Below are positions 1 to 7,901 of a DNA stretch of 64,000 nucleotides, piece after piece. Each line of letters opens with the position of its first letter. Positions within the stretch are counted from its first letter, which is position 1. The notes under the pieces were generated by a model that did no database searches, was not told where the DNA came from, and was given only the letters and a program-made list of their open reading frames with translations. A program made the position numbers and the translations under genes. Source of the stretch: Thaumarchaeota archaeon CSP1-1 (GTDB lineage Archaea; Thermoproteota; Nitrososphaeria; Nitrososphaerales; Nitrosopumilaceae); NCBI GenBank assembly GCA_001443365.1, contig LDXL01000008.1:62001-126000 (forward strand), read 5' to 3'.

Positions 1-46
1 TCTTCGATTTTACTCAGATTTCCTAGAAACTATGGTAGTCTAGTTC

Positions 47-343
47 TTAGCCTTTCTTTAGTTTCTTTCGCTTTGTTTTCTTTGGTATATTTTCATCTTC
101 ATACTCTATTTCTTGTCCACAGAAAGGACAAAAATCAATAGTTTTTACTGAATGTCCTTCATAGGTTATTTGATCAACTATTGCAAACTTACCTTGCTCA
201 TAGTTCCATCCTGTGAACTTTTTGCAGTAATTTTTGAATTTTTCACAACAAAATTCTGTATCACGTTTTAATGTATAACTTGAATATGTACTATTTTCAG
301 ATTCTGGATCTTGTAATGTTTCTTTTTTATACAATGCTTTCAT
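47..343 (-). CDS. Hypothetical small zinc-ribbon-like protein
   Basis: 98-residue protein that I cannot assign to a named family. It carries a CPFCGQ knuckle near residues 73-78 and an earlier Cys cluster (CCEKF at about 32, Cys40), which suggests a metal-binding fold. The C-terminus is Lys-rich (KKTKRKKLKKG), compatible with nucleic acid contact, but that is inference. The ATG start gives a complete reading frame ending 46 bases from the window edge. It belongs to a set of tiny CxxC proteins scattered through the window. Cys spacing and codon use look coding; the function is unknown. Confidence 0.65.
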   Translation of the reverse strand: MKALYKKETLQDPESENSTYSSYTLKRDTEFCCEKFKNYCKKFTGWNYEQGKFAIVDQITYEGHSVKTIDFCPFCGQEIEYEDENIPKKTKRKKLKKG

Positions 344-610
344 CGTCTATCTAATTTTCTTAATTCCTGTTTTTTCTGAATTAAACTAGAAATTAAGAAT
401 TTCCAAGTATTTTCATTTTTCATGATCAAACTCTCATCAGCTGGCATCTTGCATGATTTTTGCCGACATGGAGAAAGTCCTAGTAAATGGGTTTTTCATG
501 TTCTTACTTGAAAAATAATACTGTACTATAGTAATGAAGCCTCTGAATTACAATATTGAACTAGGCAGATAGGTAACATTCTAAGAGGGAAAAACAAAGG
601 TAAAATGATT
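344..610. other. Intergenic stretch, nothing recognised
   Basis: AT-rich DNA between two small minus-strand genes. I see no reading frame with coding character, no clear hairpin and no RNA gene. It may hold the promoter of the gene ending at 47, but no convincing TATA element stands out. Confidence 0.4.
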
Positions 611-715
611 CTATTCAGATTCCTTCTTACATTGAGGACACCCCAATGTCATTGGGTAATCTCTTTGGTGTTTATTGCAGTAAGCCATATTATCGTCTTT
701 GGATTTAGATTTCAT
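611..715 (-). CDS. Tiny CxxC zinc-binding protein (34 aa)
   Basis: 34-codon frame on the minus strand starting at ATG 715. It has the order AYC-x2-KH near the N-terminus and GCPQCKKESE at the C-terminus, so a Cys..His plus CxxC set that could bind one zinc ion. It resembles the very small zinc-ribbon proteins common in Nitrosopumilus-type genomes. A decayed paralogue lies at 50367-50502, which supports this being a real gene family. The 21 bases that contain and precede the start codon recur at 51270-51290. Function unknown. Confidence 0.6.
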   Translation of the reverse strand: MKSKSKDDNMAYCNKHQRDYPMTLGCPQCKKESE

Positions 716-764
716 ATTTGATTATTCAGATTTCCTTAAATTCTTAAACATATTTTAATCCTAC

Positions 765-1112
765 ATGCAATACTTTGCTGCACTTAGAATGGGTCAAAAA
801 AGAGTTCAGGTTGCAAGAGAATATCTTAACAAATTAGCTGATGACAAAGCAATGCCTGCATTGGCTTTGCTTGATAATAAAACAAATGTATGGGAGCCAG
901 TTGGTGAGGAAAACCTCTATGCCTTTGTTAACGAGTCTTCTGGTTTTGTGTTGACTGACACCAGTGGCTACATTCTTGCTCTATGTGATAAAAATGGGAT
1001 TTCAAAGGCAATAGTACAAGGGGTTTCTAAGGAGCAGAAAGAAAACATAGAAAAAATGCTCAAAGATGACAATATTCCTGAATACAAAGGTAAAGTATCT
1101 CTACCGGTGTGA
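765..1112 (+). CDS. Hypothetical protein, likely partner of the downstream LOR/SDH gene
   Basis: 115-residue soluble protein without signal peptide or membrane segment and without a motif I can name. It ends 8 nt before the TIGR00300-type enzyme, so the two genes are almost certainly cotranscribed. The start is the first ATG of the frame; an AT-rich TATA-like stretch lies just upstream. The regular alternation of charged and hydrophobic residues and its place in an operon make it a credible gene. Role unknown; it could be an accessory subunit of the next enzyme, which is inference from position only. Confidence 0.7.
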   Translation: MQYFAALRMGQKRVQVAREYLNKLADDKAMPALALLDNKTNVWEPVGEENLYAFVNESSGFVLTDTSGYILALCDKNGISKAIVQGVSKEQKENIEKMLKDDNIPEYKGKVSLPV

Positions 1113-1120
1113 TATGATCA

Positions 1121-2347
1121 ATGGCTAAATTTTCTCGTGAAATAGAGGTTAGAGGACATCTTATAGATTCCTTGATTCTAACGAAGATTTTTGATGGAGT
1201 AATGGATCTTGGAGGAGAATTTGAGGTACTAAAAATACAAATTGGAAAAAAGAAAAAGGACGAAAGCTACGCCGAACTTCGAATACAAGGAAAAAACCAA
1301 AACCATCTTGAAAGAATCCTTGAACTAGTTTACAGAGAAGGCGCAACTGCAAAAATTCAAAAAGAGGTTAATTTGAAGCCTGCTTCTAAAAATAATGTAA
1401 TACCTGATAATTTTTACAGTACTACAAATAACCATACTCTGATTTTTCTTAAAGGCAATTGGGTTAATGTGGATGACATGATGATGGATAAATGCATCGT
1501 AGTAAAATCAAACAAAGCAAAGTGTACTCCAATTCGTGATGTTAAAAAAGGTGACAAAATTGTTGTGGGAGAAGAAGGAGTCCGAATCATTCCTCCAAAA
1601 AGACCACGTGAGGGTATGAATGTATTTCAGTTTATGGGGGGAAGTAGCTCAAGTGAAAGGCCTACTCAACATATTGCAAAAAAAGTTGCAGAAGATATCT
1701 ACAAAACAAGAAAATTAGGTGGGAAAATTGTTCTTGTTGGTGGACCTGCAATAGTGCATACTGGTGCTGCAGACTCTGTAGCCACATTGATTAGGCTTGG
1801 TTTCATTAATGCATTACTTGCTGGAAATGCATTAGCTGTGCACGATATAGAATATTCTACATTAGGAACTTCTCTTGGAATGAATATTAATGATGGAACT
1901 CTTGCTGTAAGAGGGTATAGAAATCATATGCAAGCAATAAACTCAGTTTTCAAAGCAGGTTCTATAGTAAAAATGGTAAAAAGTAAACAGTTGTCAAAAG
2001 GTATAATGTATGAATGTGTTAGAAAAAATATTCCATATGTCTTAGCTGGATCAATACGTGATGATGGGCCTCTTCCAGATGTAATAACTGACGTTGTTGT
2101 TGCACAACAAAAATACAAAGAAGTATTAAAAAATGCAAAGATGGTCATTATGGCATCAACAATGCTTCACTCCATTGCAACTGGGAATATGCTGCCAGCT
2201 GATGTTAAAATAATAATAATCGATATCAATCAGCCAACAGTAACTAAACTAATGGATAGAGGAACATGGCAAGCTGTTGGGGTAGTTTCTGATGTAGGTG
2301 CATTCATACCTATGGTAACACAAGAACTTAAAAAATTAAATAAATAG
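1121..2347 (+). CDS. TIGR00300/LOR-SDH family protein, putative archaeal ornithine cyclodeaminase
   Basis: 408 residues, a normal length for the archaeal TIGR00300 family. The N-terminal part (FSREIEVRGHLIDSLIL) matches the LOR/SDH bifunctional-enzyme conserved domain, and the C-terminal half contains Gly-rich Rossmann-type segments (VLVGGPAIVHTGA near 205-217; GFINALLAGNALAVHDIE after it) expected to hold NAD(P). Members of this family include an ornithine cyclodeaminase described from methanogens, and the same domain is found at the C-terminus of cyanobacterial AgrE/ArgZ. I therefore infer ornithine-to-proline chemistry, but the substrate is not shown by the sequence. It follows a small hypothetical gene after 8 nt. 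Confidence 0.8.
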   Translation: MAKFSREIEVRGHLIDSLILTKIFDGVMDLGGEFEVLKIQIGKKKKDESYAELRIQGKNQNHLERILELVYREGATAKIQKEVNLKPASKNNVIPDNFYSTTNNHTLIFLKGNWVNVDDMMMDKCIVVKSNKAKCTPIRDVKKGDKIVVGEEGVRIIPPKRPREGMNVFQFMGGSSSSERPTQHIAKKVAEDIYKTRKLGGKIVLVGGPAIVHTGAADSVATLIRLGFINALLAGNALAVHDIEYSTLGTSLGMNINDGTLAVRGYRNHMQAINSVFKAGSIVKMVKSKQLSKGIMYECVRKNIPYVLAGSIRDDGPLPDVITDVVVAQQKYKEVLKNAKMVIMASTMLHSIATGNMLPADVKIIIIDINQPTVTKLMDRGTWQAVGVVSDVGAFIPMVTQELKKLNK

Positions 2348-2372
2348 CTTTATGTTCTACAATATTGGAAAG

Positions 2373-3023
2373 TTATACACTTAACTCTTGAAGAAACTCT
2401 TTGATTTGTTTTTGTGACATAATATCCTTCATATTTTCTGTTAATGAGTTTAAGATATAATCTTGATATGATTCGCCAAACAAATCCTTCAAAACCTGTT
2501 TAAGATATTGTGGATACTCGTAACAATCTTCTAAAGTACAATTGTAATCTTTATGTAATATATCAGTCACTTTATCCAATTCTTGAGTCCCTAATTGAAG
2601 TAAGGTATTTTTTAATGCCAAAGTTACCATTGTCTTTCTCATATGTTGTTCAGAATCTGTTGTAGGTGCACATAACTCATTAGTTTTTTTTATTATTTCG
2701 TTAATATCGATAGGTTCGTGAATTACTGCAGATGGATTTAGTCTATTCATAGCCATTTCATTATTTAGGGTAATATTGTCAGCCAACATAATGATGACCG
2801 CATCTAGATTTAATTCTCTTATTTTCTCCAAGGCATAAATTCCATCAAAAACAGGCATGGTTACGTCAAGATAAACTACGTCTGGTTTTAGTTTCTGATA
2901 CAAAAACACTGCATCATGTCCATTGAATCCCTTTCCTACGACCTTGATGCCATTACTTTGTAGTAATTCGCTAAAAAGCTTGACTGTTTCCTTATCATCA
3001 TCTGCCACTACTGCTCTAATCAA
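2373..3023 (-). CDS. Response regulator with degenerate receiver site and unknown C-terminal domain
   Basis: 216 residues. Residues 1-120 are a CheY-like receiver: acidic cluster ADDD at 7-10, phospho-acceptor Asp53 in YLDVTMP. The usual Lys-Pro of beta5 is Glu-Pro (HEP), and the Thr/Ser position in beta4 also looks altered, so the switch may work atypically. Residues 125-216 form a helical domain without a DNA-binding motif I recognise. It resembles the single-domain regulators at 38806 and 46636 (shared GKGFNG and PxFDG/PNYDG segments). No kinase gene is adjacent. Function unknown beyond signal reception. Confidence 0.85.
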   Translation of the reverse strand: MIRAVVADDDKETVKLFSELLQSNGIKVVGKGFNGHDAVFLYQKLKPDVVYLDVTMPVFDGIYALEKIRELNLDAVIIMLADNITLNNEMAMNRLNPSAVIHEPIDINEIIKKTNELCAPTTDSEQHMRKTMVTLALKNTLLQLGTQELDKVTDILHKDYNCTLEDCYEYPQYLKQVLKDLFGESYQDYILNSLTENMKDIMSQKQIKEFLQELSV

Positions 3024-3234
3024 TACTGATTTCTACAAATTTTTAATTATAAAGTATTTGTTTTGATTCAAATTACGTTTGATCAAAGCGATCGAACTAG
3101 GTTCAAATGTTTAGTTTAACCGCAAATTTAGTCACAAATTTTTGTTTTCTCTTACACTTTTGTATCATGAATAAAAGTATCTACTCGCGTTTTTAAATTA
3201 AAAAATAACTATTCATCTTGCGTAATAACAGAAA

Positions 3235-4644
3235 CTAGGTAATGCCCAATTTTTTCTTCAAAATATTCAATGTCATTGAAGGATCTGCCTTCCCCTTTGA
3301 CTTTTTCATTACTTTACCTACAAGAAAGTTTACCGTTTCTGGTTTTTCTTTTACCTCTTGAACTGCATTGGCTTCTTCGTTTAGTACCTCATTAATAATG
3401 GAAGATATTGTAGATTCATCAGAAACGTTGTCTAAATCTTGTTCTGAAATTATTTCAATAAGCGATTTTCCAGTGCTAACCATTTCTTGAAGGGCAGTTT
3501 TTGCAGAATTTCTGGTTATTTTATTATCCATAATAGAATTTACTAATTCAGTCAAGTGTTGATGAGTGAGTTTTGAAGTTTCACGTTTTTCTCGTGTATC
3601 AACAAACCCCATTAAATCAGTGGTAATTATATTGGCTATTTCTTTGGCATTTTTTTCATCATGAGATTGTTCAAATAAATCTGCATAATATTTGTCAGAA
3701 GAAAGTACATCAGCTACTTGGTTTGTTATGCCATATTTCTCAACATAACGCTCTCTTTTTGATGCAATACTCTCAGGCATTTTTTCTCTCAATTTTTTAA
3801 AATGATCTGAGTTAAGTTTAACCCATGGTATATCCCCCTCAAGGAAATATCTATAATCCTGTTCTTCTTCTTTTTTTCTTGCAGAAATTGTAATCTTTCT
3901 TCTATCGTCCCACTGTCTTGTTTCTGATATAATTGGAATATTGCGTTCTACGAGACTTTGCTGTCTAGTAATTTCAAAGTGAATTGCTTTTTCCAGATCA
4001 TGAAAAGATGCCACGTTTTTAATTTCAATCTTATTTCCTCCTTCAACTGAAACATTGCCATCTGCTCTTAATGCCCCCTCAAGAGTTGGGTCTGATACCC
4101 CGAGATTTTCTAGTAAATCAACTAGAATATTCAAAAATACTCTTACCTGTTTAGGATTATCAAAATCAGGCTCTGTAACAATTTCTACTAACGGAGTGCC
4201 TGCTCTATTGTAATCAACTAAGGGGATTTGGGTTTTTTCAGACGTACCTTCATAGATTAATCTTCCAGGATCTTCTTCAATTTGAATTCGTCTAATTCTA
4301 ATTTCTTTGCCTTCAATTGTAATTTTTCCATCATGACCTATACTTGTTGGCCCGTATGCATCAAATTGTGTAATTTGAAAGTTTTTTGGTAAATCAGGAT
4401 AAAAATAATTTTTTCTAAAAAATGCAATTTTTTCTGGAGTCTTACAATTCAATGCCATTGAAATCATAGTGGCTTTTTCAACTGCTTTTTGATTTAACAT
4501 TGGAAGAGAACCTGGTAATCCGACACAAATAGGACAAATGTTTGTATTTGGAGAAAATTCTCGGTAATTTGCTTTACATGAGCAAAATAATTTACTTTGT
4601 AAATTTGTAAGTTGACAATGTATTTCTAACCCTATTTTTGTCAT
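3235..4644 (-). CDS. gatB: Asp/Glu-tRNA amidotransferase subunit B
   Basis: 469 residues, normal for GatB. The start is taken as the ATG at 4644, giving the family-typical N-terminus MTKIGLEIHCQL; a longer in-frame extension would run inside gatA. Motifs seen: the CSC..CPICVGLPGSLP zinc/kinase-core region at the N-terminus, VDYNRAGTPLVEIVTEPD, and a C-terminal YqeY-like tail (VNFLVGKVMKKSKGKADP). GatB phosphorylates mischarged Glu-tRNAGln or Asp-tRNAAsn and receives ammonia from GatA. It is the last gene of aspS-gatC-gatA-gatB, one base after the gatA stop codon. Confidence 0.97.
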   Translation of the reverse strand: MTKIGLEIHCQLTNLQSKLFCSCKANYREFSPNTNICPICVGLPGSLPMLNQKAVEKATMISMALNCKTPEKIAFFRKNYFYPDLPKNFQITQFDAYGPTSIGHDGKITIEGKEIRIRRIQIEEDPGRLIYEGTSEKTQIPLVDYNRAGTPLVEIVTEPDFDNPKQVRVFLNILVDLLENLGVSDPTLEGALRADGNVSVEGGNKIEIKNVASFHDLEKAIHFEITRQQSLVERNIPIISETRQWDDRRKITISARKKEEEQDYRYFLEGDIPWVKLNSDHFKKLREKMPESIASKRERYVEKYGITNQVADVLSSDKYYADLFEQSHDEKNAKEIANIITTDLMGFVDTREKRETSKLTHQHLTELVNSIMDNKITRNSAKTALQEMVSTGKSLIEIISEQDLDNVSDESTISSIINEVLNEEANAVQEVKEKPETVNFLVGKVMKKSKGKADPSMTLNILKKKLGIT

Positions 4645-4645
4645 T

Positions 4646-6118
4646 TTAGATAGGTACCTCTGGAAGTTTGACTGTATTTTGAAGTGCATATGCAGCCTGT
4701 AAAAGCATCTTATCTTGCATTGACTTTCCCAATAATTGAATTCCAATTGGCAAACCTCCAGAAATTTCAAACTGTATCGAAATTGCAGGTTTTTCTGTTA
4801 GATTTGCAGTCACAGTATTGATATCTACCAAAAAAAGTGCAACTGGATCATCTATTTTTTCTCCAAATCTAAATGGAAGAATTGGCACTGTTGGCGCTAT
4901 TAACATGTCGACTTTTTTTAGAGCTTCGTTTACCTGTGCTGTTAATTTACTTTTTACTTTCATTGCTTTTAGGAAATATTTTCCTGCATGGCCTGCAGAC
5001 GGCACAAATCCTCCAAGAATCATTCTTCGAGTAACTTCAGGCCCAAAATTTTTTCTAGCTTTTGAAAGATATGAATTAAACTCATAACCCTCTGAATCGA
5101 AATCATAACCATAACGAAGATTATCATAACGCGCAAGATTACTACCAGCCTCAGTTGCTGTAATAATATAGTATGCTGCAACTGAATATGCTACCATATC
5201 AAGGGATATTTCCTCAAAAGTTGCTCCCAGTCCTTCAAAATTTGAAATAGCTTTATTTGTTGCAGCAGAAACTTGTTTATCAACTCCTTCATGCGTCATT
5301 TCTTTAATTATTCCTATTTTTTTTCCTTCAACTCCAGAATCGATATCATTTAGATAATTTTCATTTTGATTATCGATTGTAGTATTGTCGTGAGGATCCA
5401 TCCCTGCAATAATGTTAAGCAAAAAAGCAGTATCTTCTACGGTTCTTGTAATTGGGCCAATTTGCTCAATACTGTTAGAATATGAAATTAGACCATATCT
5501 GCTAATCAAACCATAGGTAGGTTTCAAACCTACCACAGAACAAAAACTAGCAGGGTTTCTTACTGAACCTCCAGTATCTGAGCCTAGTGATGCAATGCAT
5601 TCTAACGCACTGACTGCTGCTGCACTCCCACCAGAAGAGCCACCAGGTACATATTCAGTATTCCATGGGTTTTTGCTAGGGCCATAGGCACTAAATTCTG
5701 TTGTAAAGCCCATTGCAAACTCGTCAAGATTTGTTTTTCCTATAATTATCGTGTCTTCTGCTTTTAATTTTGAAACTACTGTTGCATCATATGGCGCAAT
5801 AAAATCTTCTAGCATCTTTGAGGCACACGTTGTTTTTGTCCCTTTAACGCATATGTTGTCTTTAATAGAAATCGGCATTCCCATACATGCACCAACATTT
5901 TCCTTTGCTTTGATTTTTTTATCTATTGATTTTGCCTGCTCTACGGCTTGTTCATTTATTGATAGATATGCATGAAGTTTTGAATCAACTTTTTGAATTC
6001 TTTCGATAGTTTTAGAAATAAATTCTTCTGCAGTTAGATTGCCATTTTTAATTTCCCCTATATACTTTAGAGCAGATATCCCAAGATTCAAATCAAACCA
6101 GCTTTGGTGCCCTGACAT
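4646..6118 (-). CDS. gatA: Asp/Glu-tRNA amidotransferase subunit A
   Basis: 490-residue amidase-signature protein that releases ammonia from glutamine for GatB. The Ser-cisSer-Lys triad is visible: Lys86 in SIKDN, Ser161 in GGSSGGS, and nucleophile Ser185 in GSDTGGSVRNPA. The length is normal. The start ATG at 6118 lies inside the end of gatC (26 nt overlap), indicating translational coupling. With GatB and GatC it forms the heterotrimeric transamidosome core, here encoded next to aspartyl-tRNA synthetase, pointing to Asn-tRNA formation. Confidence 0.97.
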   Translation of the reverse strand: MSGHQSWFDLNLGISALKYIGEIKNGNLTAEEFISKTIERIQKVDSKLHAYLSINEQAVEQAKSIDKKIKAKENVGACMGMPISIKDNICVKGTKTTCASKMLEDFIAPYDATVVSKLKAEDTIIIGKTNLDEFAMGFTTEFSAYGPSKNPWNTEYVPGGSSGGSAAAVSALECIASLGSDTGGSVRNPASFCSVVGLKPTYGLISRYGLISYSNSIEQIGPITRTVEDTAFLLNIIAGMDPHDNTTIDNQNENYLNDIDSGVEGKKIGIIKEMTHEGVDKQVSAATNKAISNFEGLGATFEEISLDMVAYSVAAYYIITATEAGSNLARYDNLRYGYDFDSEGYEFNSYLSKARKNFGPEVTRRMILGGFVPSAGHAGKYFLKAMKVKSKLTAQVNEALKKVDMLIAPTVPILPFRFGEKIDDPVALFLVDINTVTANLTEKPAISIQFEISGGLPIGIQLLGKSMQDKMLLQAAYALQNTVKLPEVPI

Positions 6119-6359
6119 AGGAGCCCTTGTAATTTTTCAAGTTTTCAATTAGTTTCCCATCATAAGGAATGTACTTGTCTTCTCTAAGAGCATCAATTGT
6201 TTGTTCCCTTACTATTAGCTCCTCTGATTCTACATTTGCCTTATCAAGAATGTCAAAATAAGCAATCATTTTCTGTATTCTATCAATGTGTACCACATGA
6301 TCATCAATTTCAATTCTCATCAATTTTGCAACATGCTCAATCTCTTCTTTTGATACCAT
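6093..6359 (-). CDS. gatC: Asp/Glu-tRNA amidotransferase subunit C
   Basis: 88 residues, typical GatC size. The N-terminal segment (SKEEIEHVAKLMRIEI) and the C-terminal end rich in Arg-Ala-Pro (YVRAPKLV) fit the family, which wraps around the GatA-GatB interface and stabilises the complex. It starts 9 nt after the aspS stop and overlaps gatA by 26 nt, so aspS, gatC, gatA and gatB form one transcription unit. No catalytic residues are expected in this subunit. Confidence 0.93.
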   Translation of the reverse strand: MVSKEEIEHVAKLMRIEIDDHVVHIDRIQKMIAYFDILDKANVESEELIVREQTIDALREDKYIPYDGKLIENLKNYKGSYVRAPKLV

Positions 6360-6368
6360 TTATTCCAC

Positions 6369-7679
6369 CTAAGGTGTTAACCTATCAACATCTCTCGGAT
6401 AAAATGTTGTATCTCGTATATTTTCAGTTCCAGTAAGGGCCATCATTAGTCTCTCAAGACCCATTCCACAGCCTGCATGCGGGGGAACCCCATAATCAAA
6501 AGCTCCCAAGTGATATTCAAACGCATCAACTTTCATTCCTTTGTTTTTCATGCGCTCAGCGAGTTCATTCTTTTTTTCAATTCTTGTACTGCCTGATGAT
6601 AATTCTAAATCTCCAAACATCAGGTCAAATGATTCTGAAATCTTCGCATTTTCTTTGCTAACCTTAACGTAAAATGGTTTAGGAGCAGTAGGCCAATCTT
6701 TGATAAAATAAAATCCCTCTAGGCCAATTTTTTTTAGATTTGATGGATAAAGATCATCTCCCCATTCTGTGTTAGCTCCAGCTTTTAGCATTTTTTCAAC
6801 TAATTCTGTGTAAGAATATCTTGGAATTGATTCAGGCAAGTTAGGAACGATAAATTCAGAATCTGGATTTTCCTTGGTATAATCATTTACAGTTTGAATA
6901 ACTTTTTTGATAATTTTTTCAATTCTATTCATTACATCGCTGTAATCAACAAATGCTTCTTCGAAATCAATTGAAATAGCTTCCGCCAAATGTCTATTTG
7001 TTCGAGAAGGCTCAGCACGAAATATAGGTGCAATTTCAAAAACTTTTTCAAAACTCATTGTAAGTTGTTCTTTGTATAACTGTGGGCTTTGTGCAAGAAA
7101 TGCTTCTTTGTTATAATAAAAAATTGGGAACAATGCAGCTCCGCCTTCGGTAGCTGTTGAAATCATTTTTGGTGTGTTAATTTCAATGAAACACTCTTGA
7201 TAAAAATAATCTCGGATTGATTTTAACACAAGACTACGTGCTAAAAATATATGTTGTAAAACTTTTCTTCTAAGATCAATTGGCCTTACCTCCAATCTTG
7301 TATCGATGTTTTTTACAGTTTTTGCTTGGGGTTCAAAAGGAGGAATTTTTTCTACCTCTGAAAATACTCTTAACTCTTTTGGAATAATTTCTACTCCATT
7401 TGGTGCCTTTTCAGAAGATTTTACCATACCTGATATCCCAATTGATGAATGCTCCTTTAGTTTTGAAATCTTTTCGCGTATATCATCAGGACAATTCCCT
7501 GCCTTGGCTACTATTTGAATTTCGCCTAATTTATCACGGATTGTAACAAACGAAATGTTGCCATGTCCTCTTACACTTAAAACCCAACCCATTACAGTAA
7601 CATCAGACCCATCTTTTGAGGGATCCAGTTCTTTTGAATAATGAGTTCTACGTAAATTTCCCAGTTCTGTCTCTATCAT
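6369..7679 (-). CDS. aspS: Aspartyl-tRNA synthetase, archaeal type, probably non-discriminating
   Basis: 436 residues, the short archaeal/eukaryal AspRS form without the bacterial GAD insertion. Order: OB-fold anticodon-binding domain (about 1-105, VMGWVLSVRGHGNISFV), then a class II catalytic domain with FIEINTPKMI, FEIAPIFRAEPS (motif 2), and GMGLERLMM (motif 3). Because it heads an operon with gatCAB, it probably charges both tRNAAsp and tRNAAsn, the misacylated Asp-tRNAAsn then being amidated. That specificity is inferred from context. The ATG at 7679 begins the normal family N-terminus. Confidence 0.95.
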   Translation of the reverse strand: MIETELGNLRRTHYSKELDPSKDGSDVTVMGWVLSVRGHGNISFVTIRDKLGEIQIVAKAGNCPDDIREKISKLKEHSSIGISGMVKSSEKAPNGVEIIPKELRVFSEVEKIPPFEPQAKTVKNIDTRLEVRPIDLRRKVLQHIFLARSLVLKSIRDYFYQECFIEINTPKMISTATEGGAALFPIFYYNKEAFLAQSPQLYKEQLTMSFEKVFEIAPIFRAEPSRTNRHLAEAISIDFEEAFVDYSDVMNRIEKIIKKVIQTVNDYTKENPDSEFIVPNLPESIPRYSYTELVEKMLKAGANTEWGDDLYPSNLKKIGLEGFYFIKDWPTAPKPFYVKVSKENAKISESFDLMFGDLELSSGSTRIEKKNELAERMKNKGMKVDAFEYHLGAFDYGVPPHAGCGMGLERLMMALTGTENIRDTTFYPRDVDRLTP

Positions 7680-7901
7680 AACTTTAATTTTGTCTTACCC
7701 TTCCTCTTAAAAAATTATGTTGAAAATTATGTTTTGGGATGACTTTCACGAGAGAAATGAGGGATAAAACTAGATTATGTTATGGATTTTCATGTCATGT
7801 TAAGAGAGAATCCATCAGATCTGTTATACTTGTAATATTTTCAGTAAAGATATGGTTATGAGAATTCAGGTACTATCTAAATCATTTTTCTTATTTTATT
7901 A

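Noticed and set aside
3085-3110. T-loop-like GGTTCAAATG
   Set aside because: No pairing arms or acceptor stem around it; chance match in AT-rich DNA.
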